Source of the DNA: Thomasclavelia sp047249845
GTDB taxonomy: Bacteria > Bacillota_I > Bacilli_A > Erysipelotrichales > Coprobacillaceae
NCBI RefSeq assembly: GCF_047249845.1
Contig: NZ_JBKTWO010000001.1
Coordinates: 62,001-126,000, forward strand
Length of the DNA stretch: 64,000 nt
Direction: 5' to 3'
Part shown: positions 7,707 through 16,047 of the stretch, in pieces
How the letters are laid out: every line of letters begins with the position of its first letter
Position numbering within the stretch: position 1 is the stretch's first letter
Notes under the pieces: model-generated
Seen by the model: only the letters and a program-made list of their open reading frames with translations
Told to the model about the DNA's origin: nothing
The model's database searches: none
Position numbers and translations under genes: made by a program

Positions 7707-8252
7707 ATGGCAAAGAATAAGGAACTAATCAAGTTTTCACTTGAAATGATAGCGGTTATAGCTATTGCTGCTGTGGTTTTTACTAAAATTGTAATTCCTG
7801 TACGTGTTGATGGGGAAAGTATGTATCCTACTTTACATGATAAAGATACTGCTATTGTAAATGCCTTATATTTAAGTAAAAGTGATATAAAAAGATTTGA
7901 TATTATTGTTTTAAGATGTGATAAATTAGATAAAGATATTGTTAAACGAGTAATTGGTTTACCAGGAGATACAGTTGTTTTTAAAGATGATAAATTATAT
8001 ATCAATGGTACATATTATTCAGAGGACTATCTAGATAAAAAATATATTGAAGAAGCAAAGGAAAGATATAGCACAGAATTATTTACTAATGATTTTGAAA
8101 TTACTTTAGAAGATGATGAAATTTTTGTGCTTGGAGATAATCGACTTCGTTCCGCTGATTCAAGAACACTTGGAACATTCAAATATAGCGATATTATTGG
8201 TAAAAAAGGGATTATAATATATCCGTTTAGTAATATGAAGTTTATTAGTTAG
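7707..8252 (+). CDS. lepB: Signal peptidase I
   Basis: 181 residues, the short Gram-positive SipS-like type with one N-terminal membrane segment (about residues 13-32). Catalytic Ser38 lies in GESMYPTL and catalytic Lys80 in VKRVIGLPGD. The GDNRLRSADSR box is at 143-153. It cleaves Sec signal peptides on the outer face of the membrane. GTAGGAGG precedes the ATG at 7707. It is followed by rbgA after 11 bp and rnhB, the usual lepB-rbgA-rnhB order. This enzyme is a plausible processor of the giant secreted protein encoded at 19107, but so would be any other SPase in the genome. Confidence 0.97.
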   Translation: MAKNKELIKFSLEMIAVIAIAAVVFTKIVIPVRVDGESMYPTLHDKDTAIVNALYLSKSDIKRFDIIVLRCDKLDKDIVKRVIGLPGDTVVFKDDKLYINGTYYSEDYLDKKYIEEAKERYSTELFTNDFEITLEDDEIFVLGDNRLRSADSRTLGTFKYSDIIGKKGIIIYPFSNMKFIS

Positions 8253-8263
8253 GGAGGTAAAGT

Positions 8264-9130
8264 ATGTCAAAACAGATTCAATGGTTTCCTGGACACATGG
8301 CCAAAGCACGAAGAGAAATTAGTGAAAAGATAAAATTGATTGATATTGTTATTGAACTGGTGGATGCAAGAGCACCGCTTTCTTCTAAAAATCCAATGTT
8401 TGATCAGATTTGTAATAACAAGCCAAGATTAATTGTAATGACTAAAAAGGATTTAGCTGATGAAAGAATAACAGCTAGATGGATAGAATATTTTAAAAAG
8501 AAAAATATAGATGCAATATGTGTTAATTTGAAGAATTTTAATGAGTATCAGTTAGTTATTAATGTATGCAAAGAAATTTTAAAAGAAAAGATGGAACGAG
8601 AAGCTAAACGGGGATTAAAACCACGGGCGATGCGGGCGATGGTGTTAGGAATTCCAAATGTTGGAAAATCCACATTTATTAATCGTTTAGCTAAGCGTAA
8701 AGCAACAGTTACAGGTAATCGTCCTGGTGTAACTAAGGCACAGCAAATTATTCGTGTTGATAAAGATTTTGAATTATTTGACACACCAGGAGTATTATGG
8801 CCACGGTTTGAAGATATCAAGATAGCTCGAAATATTGCTTTGATTGGATCGATTAAACAAGATATTTTACCATTAGATGAGCTATTTATATATGCGGTTA
8901 AATATTTAGAAACAGTCTATCCAAAAAAAGTGACTGATCGTTATGAAATTGAGATTGATTTTAATGATAATTGGGTAGAAAAAGCCTATGATGATATTGC
9001 TAAAAATCGTAAAATAAAACCGGTTCGTGGTTATACTGATTATGACCGTGTAATGGAAGTTTTTTTTAATGATATTTTTGATGGCAGTATGGGAGAGATA
9101 ACATGGGAGAGACCAGATGAAACGCTATGA
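8264..9130 (+). CDS. rbgA: Ribosome biogenesis GTPase RbgA (YlqF)
   Basis: 288 residues. The G motifs are circularly permuted, as in the YlqF/YawG family: G4 TKKD (60-63) comes first, then G1 GIPNVGKS (129-136) and G3 DTPG (173-176). The N-terminal IQWFPGHMAKARREI is diagnostic. RbgA drives a late step of 50S assembly (uL6/L16 incorporation in B. subtilis). AGGGAGG precedes the ATG. Its last 14 bp overlap the rnhB start. The C-terminal ANTAR-like helical region appears complete. Confidence 0.97.
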   Translation: MSKQIQWFPGHMAKARREISEKIKLIDIVIELVDARAPLSSKNPMFDQICNNKPRLIVMTKKDLADERITARWIEYFKKKNIDAICVNLKNFNEYQLVINVCKEILKEKMEREAKRGLKPRAMRAMVLGIPNVGKSTFINRLAKRKATVTGNRPGVTKAQQIIRVDKDFELFDTPGVLWPRFEDIKIARNIALIGSIKQDILPLDELFIYAVKYLETVYPKKVTDRYEIEIDFNDNWVEKAYDDIAKNRKIKPVRGYTDYDRVMEVFFNDIFDGSMGEITWERPDETL

Positions 9131-9737
9131 ATATGAGGCTAAATATTATCAAGAAGGTTATGATTATATAATTGGTTTAGATGAAGCGGGTCGGGGACCA
9201 ATGGCTGGTGAGCTGGTAGTTGCAGGCGTTATTTTTCCAAAAGGTTTTTATGATGAAAGAATCAATGATTCTAAACAGCTTTCGGAGAAAAAACGCGAGG
9301 AATTATATACTCTAGTGATTGATAATGCTTTAGCTTATGATATAGAAATCATAAGTGTTGAGGATGTTGATGAACTTAATGTATATCAAGCAAGTAAGCA
9401 GGGAATGGAAAGATGTTTAGAAAATTTAAAACGTGAAAATATGTTTGCGTTAAGTGATGCCATGCCCTTAAATTATATACATCATGAAGCAATTATTAAA
9501 GGTGATGCCAAAAGTATTTCAATTGGTGCAGCAAGTATCTTAGCTAAAGTAACAAGAGATAAATTAATGAAGGAATATGCAAAGATATATCCTGAATATG
9601 GTTTTGATAAGCACAAGGGCTATGTTACCAAGATGCATAAAGAAGCGATTGAAAAATATGGAGTTTGCCCAATTCATCGTAAATCTTTTGCACCTGTTCA
9701 AAGAATTCTTAATAAACAAATGTCATTTGATTTATAA
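9117..9737 (+). CDS. rnhB: Ribonuclease HII
   Basis: 206 residues. RNase HII cleaves RNA in RNA-DNA hybrids and removes misincorporated ribonucleotides. The catalytic start is GLDEAGRGPMAGE, with Asp22 and Glu23, followed by NDSKQLSEKKRE and the GAASILAKVTRD segment. The ATG at 9117 lies inside rbgA, behind GGAGAG, so the two genes are translationally coupled. The last codons form the left arm of an unusually long perfect terminator stem, so coding and termination signals overlap. Confidence 0.96.
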   Translation: MKRYEYEAKYYQEGYDYIIGLDEAGRGPMAGELVVAGVIFPKGFYDERINDSKQLSEKKREELYTLVIDNALAYDIEIISVEDVDELNVYQASKQGMERCLENLKRENMFALSDAMPLNYIHHEAIIKGDAKSISIGAASILAKVTRDKLMKEYAKIYPEYGFDKHKGYVTKMHKEAIEKYGVCPIHRKSFAPVQRILNKQMSFDL

Positions 9738-9760
9738 AAATGACATTTGTTTATTTTTTT
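9711..9760 (+). terminator. 18-bp perfect terminator hairpin overlapping the 3' end of rnhB
   Basis: The 18-nt left arm 9711-9728 pairs perfectly with 9738-9755 around a 9-nt loop, then T5. The left arm encodes the last residues of RnhB (NKQMSF). Confidence 0.88.
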
Positions 9761-9808
9761 GCAGTAATCACGGATTTGTTGAGGTAAAAGATAATGAGGT
9801 GATAAGTA

Positions 9809-10561
9809 ATGGAGGAAATTCTATTATATTTTTCGTTAAAATATCAAGGAGACTTTGATAAAATATATCAAGCTTTGGAGCGAAAAGAAAAAGTAGATAA
9901 TTTATTAAAGGAAAAGTTATTAAAAAGTTTAAAATCGCAATATACAACCATAATATCAGAAGATTATCCTAGTTCATTAAAAGAAATCAGCTGTCCACCA
10001 TTTGTCTTATTCTATTATGGTGATTTAACGTTGACTGCTACTAAGTGTATTGGTGTTATAGGGATGCGTCACCCTAGCGACTATGGAATCGAAGTGACAA
10101 AAGTAATGGTGGCCAGCTTAACCAAAGAAAATTATACAATTGTAAGTGGTTTGGCTTTGGGAATAGATGTAATCGCACATAAAAGTGCAATGAACAATCT
10201 AGGTAAAACAATTGCAGTTCTAGGTAGTGGGATCGATTATTGCTATCCATTAAAAAACAAGTCAGTATATCAGGCAATGAAAAATAATCAGTTGGTTATT
10301 AGCGAATATCCTGGTAATTTAGTACCAAAGAAAATTAATTTTCCTCGAAGAAACCGCATAATTTCAGGGTTGAGTGAATCTATATTAGTAACCGAAGCAA
10401 ATAAACATAGCGGAACAATGATTACAGTTGGCCATGCTTTAGAGCAAGGAAAAGATATTTATTGTATTCCTGGTAGAATAGATGATGCTTTGGGGTGTAA
10501 CCATTTGATTCAGCAAGGTGCAAAATTGGTTATGAATATAAATGATATTATTGATGATTAA
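9809..10561 (+). CDS. dprA: DNA-processing protein DprA (short form)
   Basis: 250 residues. The Rossmann-like domain that binds ssDNA and loads RecA shows the family signature: GVIGMRHPSDYG, VSGLALGIDVIAHKSAM, AVLGSGIDYCYP, FPRRNRIISGLS and EANKHSGTMITVGHALEQG. It is shorter than typical DprA (about 290-370): the N-terminal SAM-like part is reduced and the C-terminal winged-helix domain is absent. GAGGTGAT precedes the ATG at 9809. The gene sits between rnhB and topA, as in many Firmicutes. Whether natural transformation occurs cannot be told here; a short SSB at 63459 resembles competence-type SsbB. Confidence 0.93.
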   Translation: MEEILLYFSLKYQGDFDKIYQALERKEKVDNLLKEKLLKSLKSQYTTIISEDYPSSLKEISCPPFVLFYYGDLTLTATKCIGVIGMRHPSDYGIEVTKVMVASLTKENYTIVSGLALGIDVIAHKSAMNNLGKTIAVLGSGIDYCYPLKNKSVYQAMKNNQLVISEYPGNLVPKKINFPRRNRIISGLSESILVTEANKHSGTMITVGHALEQGKDIYCIPGRIDDALGCNHLIQQGAKLVMNINDIIDD

Positions 10562-10581
10562 ATACTTTTTTTAAATTTTTA

Positions 10582-10610
10582 TTGACAAAAGAATAAAAAA
10601 CACTAATAAT
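10582..10610 (+). promoter_or_regulatory. topA promoter
   Basis: Consensus TTGACA (10582-10587), 17-bp spacer, AATAAT (10605-10610). The leader would be only about 20 nt. Confidence 0.7.
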
Positions 10611-10636
10611 TGTGTTATTCGTGTGGAGGAAATGAA

Positions 10637-12709
10637 ATGAGCAAAAAAATAGTTATTGTCGAATCGCCATCAAAATCCAAAACAATTGAAAAATATTTAG
10701 GAAGTGATTATATTGTTACTTCCTCAAAAGGTCATGTTAGGGATTTGGCTACCTCTGGAAAAGAGGGATTAGGAGTAGATGTTGAAAATAAATTTACACC
10801 TAAGTATGTAATAAATAAAGATAAACGCGATGTTGTTAAAGAATTAAAACAATTAGTAAAAGAGTCGGACGATATATATTTAGCAACTGACCCTGATCGT
10901 GAGGGCGAAGCGATATCATGGCATTTAGCACAAGTGTTAAATGTTGATATGGATAAAGAAAATCGGGTCGTTTTTAATGAGGTAACTAAAGATGCAGTAG
11001 TTGATGCCTTGAGTCATCCTCGTAAAATTGATCAAAATTTAGTTAAATCACAGGAAACAAGAAGAGTTCTTGATCGAATCATTGGATTTAAATTATCAAA
11101 ATTATTACAAAAAAAGATTAAATCTAAAAGTGCTGGACGTGTTCAGTCTGTTGCTTTGCGTTTGATTGTTGAAAAAGAACGTGAGATTGAAGCTTTTGTT
11201 CCTCAAGAATATTGGAAGATCAAAGCTGAGTTTGAAAAAGACGAAATTGAATTTACTGGTGAGCTTGCTAAATATAATAATAAGAAATTAGAAATTAAAA
11301 ATGGCGAAGAAGCAAGTGCGATTTATGAATCTTTAAATAAAGAATTTGAAATTACAAATGTAAAAAAGACTACTAAGAAAAGAGAATCAAAACCTCCTTT
11401 TATTACATCTACATTACAGCAAGAAGCTTCATCTAAACTTGGTTATAAGGCAAGAAGAACGATGTCAATTGCTCAAAAACTTTATGAAGGGATAACATTA
11501 GAGGATGAAACTGTTGGTTTGATTACGTATATGCGTACAGATTCAACAAGGTTATCTGATTCATTTGTAAGTAGTGCTCAAGAATACATTAATGAAAAAT
11601 ATGGTAAAGATTATGTTGGTAAAGTAAAAGTTAGTAAAAAGACTGAAAATGTTCAAGATGCTCATGAAGGGATTCGTCCTACAAGTGCATTAAGAACACC
11701 AGAAAGTGTGAAAGAATTTTTAAAGCCGGAAGAGTATAAATTGTATGCTTTAATCTATGCTCGGGCTATGGCTTCATTAATGGCACCTGCTAAATTTGAT
11801 GCAACTTCTGTTTCTATGATGAATAATGGTTATGAATTCAAGACTAGTGGTTCAGTAATTAAATTTGATGGATATCTAAGGATCTATGGTGATTATGAAA
11901 AGCAAAGTAATGAATTATTACCAATGCTTTCGGAAAAAGAAATGCTGGAAAGTAAGAAAATTGAAAAGAGTCAACATTTTACTAAACCGCCAGCTCGATA
12001 TAGTGAAGCTAAATTGATAAAAGAAATGGAAGAATTGGGAATTGGGCGTCCAAGTACGTATGCAATGATTATTGATACGATTCAAACTAGAGGATATGTC
12101 GAATTGATTGAAAAAGCCTTTAAACCAACTGAATCGGGTATTTTAACAAGTGATCGTTTGACTCAATACTTTAATGATATTATCAATGTTGAATATACTG
12201 CTAAAATGGAGCATGAATTAGATGATATTGCTGAAGGTGAAGATGATTATGTTAGTGCTTTGCAAAGTTTTATGGATATCTTTCAACCATTGTTAGATAA
12301 TGCTTATGATAAGATGGAGGTCATTGCTCCAAAGAAAACAGGTGAGCAGTGTCCTGAATGTGGCCATGATCTAGTTGAGCGCAAAGGACGTTATGGAACT
12401 TTTGTAGCTTGTGAAAATTATCCAGAATGCAAATATGTAAAAAAAGATCCTGTAGAGATTGAGTATACTGGTGAAGATTGTCCTAAATGTGGCAGTAAGA
12501 TGGTCTTTAAAAATGGTCGTTTTGGACGCTTTGAAGCATGTTCGAATTATCCAGAATGTAAATATATTAAAAATTCAAAGAAAAAGGAACCTGTTATGAC
12601 TGATGAAACATGTCCTAATTGTGGAGCGCCAGTTGTAATTAAGCAGGGACGTTGGGGTGAATTTAAGGCCTGTTCGAATTATCCAAAATGTAAAACAATA
12701 ATTAAGTAG
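10637..12709 (+). CDS. topA: DNA topoisomerase I (type IA)
   Basis: 690 residues from the ATG at 10637, which has GGAGG 7 bases upstream. The frame is open from a TTG at 10610, but that would coincide with the -10 box. The TOPRIM domain has IVESPSKSKTIEKYLG and DPDREGEAISWHL. The catalytic tyrosine is Tyr298 in GLITYMRTDS. The C-terminus has three four-cysteine zinc ribbons (CPECGH...CENYPECKY, CPKCGS...CSNYPECKY, CPNCGA...CSNYPKCKT). The enzyme relaxes negative supercoils. It is probably monocistronic: its own TTGACA promoter and a terminator overlapping the stop codon. Confidence 0.98.
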   Translation: MSKKIVIVESPSKSKTIEKYLGSDYIVTSSKGHVRDLATSGKEGLGVDVENKFTPKYVINKDKRDVVKELKQLVKESDDIYLATDPDREGEAISWHLAQVLNVDMDKENRVVFNEVTKDAVVDALSHPRKIDQNLVKSQETRRVLDRIIGFKLSKLLQKKIKSKSAGRVQSVALRLIVEKEREIEAFVPQEYWKIKAEFEKDEIEFTGELAKYNNKKLEIKNGEEASAIYESLNKEFEITNVKKTTKKRESKPPFITSTLQQEASSKLGYKARRTMSIAQKLYEGITLEDETVGLITYMRTDSTRLSDSFVSSAQEYINEKYGKDYVGKVKVSKKTENVQDAHEGIRPTSALRTPESVKEFLKPEEYKLYALIYARAMASLMAPAKFDATSVSMMNNGYEFKTSGSVIKFDGYLRIYGDYEKQSNELLPMLSEKEMLESKKIEKSQHFTKPPARYSEAKLIKEMEELGIGRPSTYAMIIDTIQTRGYVELIEKAFKPTESGILTSDRLTQYFNDIINVEYTAKMEHELDDIAEGEDDYVSALQSFMDIFQPLLDNAYDKMEVIAPKKTGEQCPECGHDLVERKGRYGTFVACENYPECKYVKKDPVEIEYTGEDCPKCGSKMVFKNGRFGRFEACSNYPECKYIKNSKKKEPVMTDETCPNCGAPVVIKQGRWGEFKACSNYPKCKTIIK

Positions 12710-12728
12710 AACGTAAAGTTCTACTTTT
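12704..12728 (+). terminator. Intrinsic terminator after topA
   Basis: AAGTAGAAC pairs with GTTCTACTT (9 bp, 5-nt loop) and runs into TTTT. The left arm includes the topA stop codon. Confidence 0.8.
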
Positions 12729-12770
12729 GTTTTCAAATTAGAAATGATAAACTATAGAAGGTGATAAAAA

Positions 12771-14075
12771 ATGGAAAAAATAGTAAATATAATTGGGGCA
12801 GGATTAGCTGGTGTAGAAGCTTGTCATCAATTAGTAAAAAGAGGATATAAAGTGCGTTTATATGAAATGCGTCCTAAAAAAATGACACCAGCACACCATA
12901 GTGAAAATTTTGCTGAATTAGTTTGTTCAAACTCTTTACGAGCTGATGGAACAGGTAATGCTGTAGGAGTTTTAAAAGCAGAAATGGAGATGATGGATAG
13001 TATCGTTATTAAATTTGCAAGAATGCACCAAGTTCCAGCTGGAGGAGCATTAGCAGTAGATCGTGATAATTTTTCAAAGGCGATAACAGATTATATTGTT
13101 AATCATCCCCTAGTAGAGGTAATTCACGAAGAAGTGACAGAATTTCCGGAGGGTAAGACGATTATTGCTTCTGGGCCTTTAACTAGTGATAGCTTATCTA
13201 ATGCAATAAAGGATAAATTGGGTGAAGATTATTTTTACTTTTTTGATGCTGCAGCGCCAATCGTTACCAAAGAAAGTATTAACTTTGATATTGCTTATTA
13301 TAAATCGCGTTATGATAAGGGGGATAACGAATACATAAATTGTCCAATGAATGAAGAACAGTTTGAAATTTTTTATGATGCATTGATTAATGCAAAAGTA
13401 GTAAAATCAAAAGATTTTGAAGAAAAATTTTTTGAAGGCTGCATGCCTTTTGAAGAAATGGCTAGACGAGGGAAACAGACTTTATTATTTGGCCCAATGA
13501 AACCTGTTGGATTAACCGCTCCTGATGGAACACGACCATATGCTGTAGTACAATTACGCCAAGATAATGTTCAAGCGAGTTTATATAATATTGTCGGTTT
13601 TCAAACCCATCTTACCTGGCCAGAACAAAAAAGAATCATTCAAATGATTCCAGGACTTGAAAATGCAAGTTTTGTTCGTTATGGAGTAATGCATCGAAAT
13701 AGTTTTATATGTTCACCTAAACATTTATTGAATACATATCAGCTAAAGACTTATCCAGATATATTTATGGCTGGTCAAATTACTGGTGTTGAAGGATATG
13801 TGGAATCTGCCCAAAGTGGAATGGTAGCAGGGATGAATATGGTAAGGATGTTAGAAGATAAAGAGATGCTGGTTTTTCCTGATGAGACAGTTATGGGTTC
13901 TTTAGCTAAATATATTACAAATGCTTCTAGTGATAATTTTCAGCCAATGAAAGCAAATTTTGGAATTTTACCCGATTTTCCGGTTCGTATAAAAAAGAAA
14001 GAACGGAAAGAAGCTTACGCTACTCGGGCATTAGATACAATGAAAAAATTTGTGAATGAAAATGAACTTGGATAA
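12771..14075 (+). CDS. trmFO: Methylenetetrahydrofolate-tRNA-(uracil-5-)-methyltransferase TrmFO
   Basis: 434 residues. Folate/FAD-dependent enzyme that makes m5U54 in the tRNA T-loop, the Gram-positive alternative to TrmA. The FAD-binding GxGxxG is at residues 9-14 (IIGAGLAGVEA), followed by LYEMRP and LVCSNSLRADG with Cys52. A second conserved cysteine lies in FFEGCMPFEEM near 224, and RGKQTLLFGPMKPVGL is characteristic. GAAGGTGAT precedes the ATG. Its 3' end overlaps xerC by 20 bp, the usual trmFO-xerC coupling. hslVU and codY, which often follow, are not here. Confidence 0.98.
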   Translation: MEKIVNIIGAGLAGVEACHQLVKRGYKVRLYEMRPKKMTPAHHSENFAELVCSNSLRADGTGNAVGVLKAEMEMMDSIVIKFARMHQVPAGGALAVDRDNFSKAITDYIVNHPLVEVIHEEVTEFPEGKTIIASGPLTSDSLSNAIKDKLGEDYFYFFDAAAPIVTKESINFDIAYYKSRYDKGDNEYINCPMNEEQFEIFYDALINAKVVKSKDFEEKFFEGCMPFEEMARRGKQTLLFGPMKPVGLTAPDGTRPYAVVQLRQDNVQASLYNIVGFQTHLTWPEQKRIIQMIPGLENASFVRYGVMHRNSFICSPKHLLNTYQLKTYPDIFMAGQITGVEGYVESAQSGMVAGMNMVRMLEDKEMLVFPDETVMGSLAKYITNASSDNFQPMKANFGILPDFPVRIKKKERKEAYATRALDTMKKFVNENELG

Positions 14076-14970
14076 ACTAGCCAATCAATATCTTGAATAT
14101 CTTCAATATCAACGACATTATTCAATTAAAACAATTGAATCATATAATCGTCAAATCAAGCATTTTATTTGTTTTTTAAATCAAGAAGCAATTGAGGATT
14201 ATAATGATGTTAGTTATTTGATGTTACGAGGTTATTTAACAAAATTATATGAAGAAAATTTAGCTAAAACATCAATCAATCATAAATTGAGTGCTTTACG
14301 TAGTTTTTTTAACTATCTGTTAAAAGAAGAATTAATTGCGGATAATCCATTTTTATTGATTGAGTCCCAAAAAACAATTCAGCGTAATCCCGATTTTCTT
14401 TTTTTAGAAGAGATGATTGATTTATTGGAAAGCATTGAAACCAAAGATGATTTAGGTATTCGCAATAAAGCAATGTTAGAATTGATGTATGCTTCAGGGT
14501 TGCGATGTTCAGAAGTTGTTAATCTGCAAATATCTAATATTGACCTTGATCAAATGATTTTATTGATTCATGGAAAAGGAAATAAAGATCGTTATGTTCC
14601 ATTTCATGAATATGCTCGTGATTGGCTGATAAGGTATATTGAAGATGCTCGTACAAATTTAATGATTAAAAATGAGGGTCACAGTTTTGTTTTTGTTAAT
14701 AAATTTGGTAATCCCCTAACAAATCGTGGAGTTGAAGATATCGTTGATCGGGTAACTCGACAATATGATTCAACTAAAAAGATACATCCTCATACTATTC
14801 GTCATTCTTTTGCAACGCATTTATTAAATGCAGGAGCTGATATTAGAACGGTGCAGGAACTTTTAGGACATGAAAATTTAGCTACAACACAAATATATAC
14901 TCATATTACAAAAGATCATTTAAAAGAGGTGTATTTGAATGCGCATCCACGAAGTAAAGAAAAAGTATGA
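14056..14970 (+). CDS. xerC: Tyrosine recombinase XerC
   Basis: 304 residues. Site-specific recombinase resolving chromosome dimers at dif with XerD. It has an N-terminal SAM-like core-binding domain (about 1-90) and a C-terminal catalytic domain with Arg150 (ASGLRCSEV), Lys174 (HGKGNKDR), His246 and Arg249 (HPHTIRHSF), His272 (LLGHENLATT) and nucleophile Tyr281 (QIYTHI). All catalytic residues are present. The ATG at 14056 is embedded in the end of trmFO; a second in-frame ATG at 14062 is possible. The placement after trmFO argues for the housekeeping XerC and not a mobile-element integrase. Confidence 0.95.
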   Translation: MKMNLDKLANQYLEYLQYQRHYSIKTIESYNRQIKHFICFLNQEAIEDYNDVSYLMLRGYLTKLYEENLAKTSINHKLSALRSFFNYLLKEELIADNPFLLIESQKTIQRNPDFLFLEEMIDLLESIETKDDLGIRNKAMLELMYASGLRCSEVVNLQISNIDLDQMILLIHGKGNKDRYVPFHEYARDWLIRYIEDARTNLMIKNEGHSFVFVNKFGNPLTNRGVEDIVDRVTRQYDSTKKIHPHTIRHSFATHLLNAGADIRTVQELLGHENLATTQIYTHITKDHLKEVYLNAHPRSKEKV

Positions 14971-14985
14971 AAATCAAAAAAATGC

Positions 14986-15014
14986 TTGTATAGCTCGCTT
15001 TTTTATGATAAAAT
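14986..15014 (+). promoter_or_regulatory. rpsB promoter
   Basis: TTGTAT (14986-14991), 17-bp spacer and extended -10 TGA-TAAAAT (15006-15014). Confidence 0.75.
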
Positions 15015-15020
15015 ATGTCA

Positions 15021-15120
15021 GGTATGAAAAATACACACATTATGAATTCACTTATCTAGTGCCTGCTTGGGTGATAAGTGTTCGAAATAATGGAGGAAAA
15101 ACAAAAAGGAGGAAGTTACA
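15021..15120 (+). ncRNA. Candidate S2 (rpsB) leader RNA
   Basis: A ~100-nt leader follows the promoter. CACTTATC (15049-15056) pairs with GATAAGTG (15073-15080), extended by GAA/TTC across a 2-nt bulge, with a 16-nt loop containing GTGCCTGCTTGGG. S2 commonly autoregulates its mRNA, and leader motifs exist in several phyla. Assignment here is by position and hairpin only. Confidence 0.4.
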
Positions 15121-15981
15121 ATGTCAGTAATTTCAATGAAAAAATTATTAGAAGTAGGTGTTCATTTTGGACATCAAACAAAAAGATGGAATCCTAAAAT
15201 GGCTCCATACATCTTTACAGCAAGAAATGGAATTTACATTATTGATTTACAAAAATCATCTAAAAAAATTGATGAAGCTTATAAAGCAATGAATGAAATC
15301 GCTGCTAAGGGTGGAAAAGTATTATTTGTTGGTACTAAAAAACAAGCTCAAGAAGCTGTAAAAGAAGAAGCAATCCGTTCAGAAAGTTTCTATGTTAATT
15401 CTCGCTGGTTAGGGGGAACTTTAACAAACTTTAAAACAATTCAAAAAAGAATTAGAAGATTAATTGAATTAGAAAAAATGGAAGCTGATGGTACTTTTGA
15501 AGTATTGCCTAAAAAAGAAGTTATTTTACTTAAAAAAGAAGCAGCTAAGTTAGAAAAGAACTTAGGTGGTATCAAAGAAATGAGAAGATTACCTAATGCT
15601 TTATTCGTTGTTGATCCAAAAGCTGAACATAATGCAGTTGCTGAAGCAAGAATCTTAGGAATTCCTGTATTTGGTATCGTTGATACTAACTGTGATCCTG
15701 ATGAAGTTGATTATGTTATCCCAGCTAATGATGATGCAATCAGAGCTGTTAAATTAATTGTTGCTGCAATGGCTGATGCAATCTGTGAAGCTAAAAATGA
15801 ACCTTTAACTGTAGCGTATATTAAAGATGAAGATGATAAAGAAGTGTCTATGAATGATGCAATCACTTCAGTTGAAAACAATCAAAGAAGAGCTCCTAGA
15901 AATAAAGGTGGAAGACCTAATCCTAGAAGAAACAATGCTCCAAGACCAAATAAAGATAACACAGCTGGAACTGAAAAATAA
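15121..15981 (+). CDS. rpsB: 30S ribosomal protein S2
   Basis: 286 residues. uS2 signatures: SMKKLLEVGVHFGHQTKRWN, NGIYIIDLQKS, FVGTKKQAQ and PNALFVVDPKAEHNAVAEA. It is longer than most bacterial S2 (about 230-260), owing to a C-terminal tail of about 40 residues rich in Arg, Asn and Pro (QRRAPRNKGG, NPRRNNAPRPN). The tail is probably disordered and could contact rRNA or mRNA. AAAAAGGAGG precedes the ATG. rpsB-tsf is the standard pair; a hairpin with a short T-tract between them may reduce EF-Ts output. Confidence 0.98.
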   Translation: MSVISMKKLLEVGVHFGHQTKRWNPKMAPYIFTARNGIYIIDLQKSSKKIDEAYKAMNEIAAKGGKVLFVGTKKQAQEAVKEEAIRSESFYVNSRWLGGTLTNFKTIQKRIRRLIELEKMEADGTFEVLPKKEVILLKKEAAKLEKNLGGIKEMRRLPNALFVVDPKAEHNAVAEARILGIPVFGIVDTNCDPDEVDYVIPANDDAIRAVKLIVAAMADAICEAKNEPLTVAYIKDEDDKEVSMNDAITSVENNQRRAPRNKGGRPNPRRNNAPRPNKDNTAGTEK

Positions 15982-15993
15982 TTCTGTAGAATA

Positions 15994-16018
15994 AGGGAAA
16001 GCATGGCTTTTCCTTTTT
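15994..16018 (+). terminator. Attenuator-like terminator between rpsB and tsf
   Basis: AGGGAAAGC pairs with GCTTTTCCT (9 bp including one G-U, 3-nt loop), then TTTTT. No tsf promoter is apparent, so termination is probably partial. Confidence 0.7.
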
Positions 16019-16047
16019 AAATAAAAATACATAAAGGAGATAATAAA

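Noticed and set aside
14056..14970. xerC-like gene as the integrase of a mobile element
   Set aside because: It overlaps trmFO in the standard chromosomal order and no attachment sites or cargo follow; the housekeeping XerC explanation suffices.
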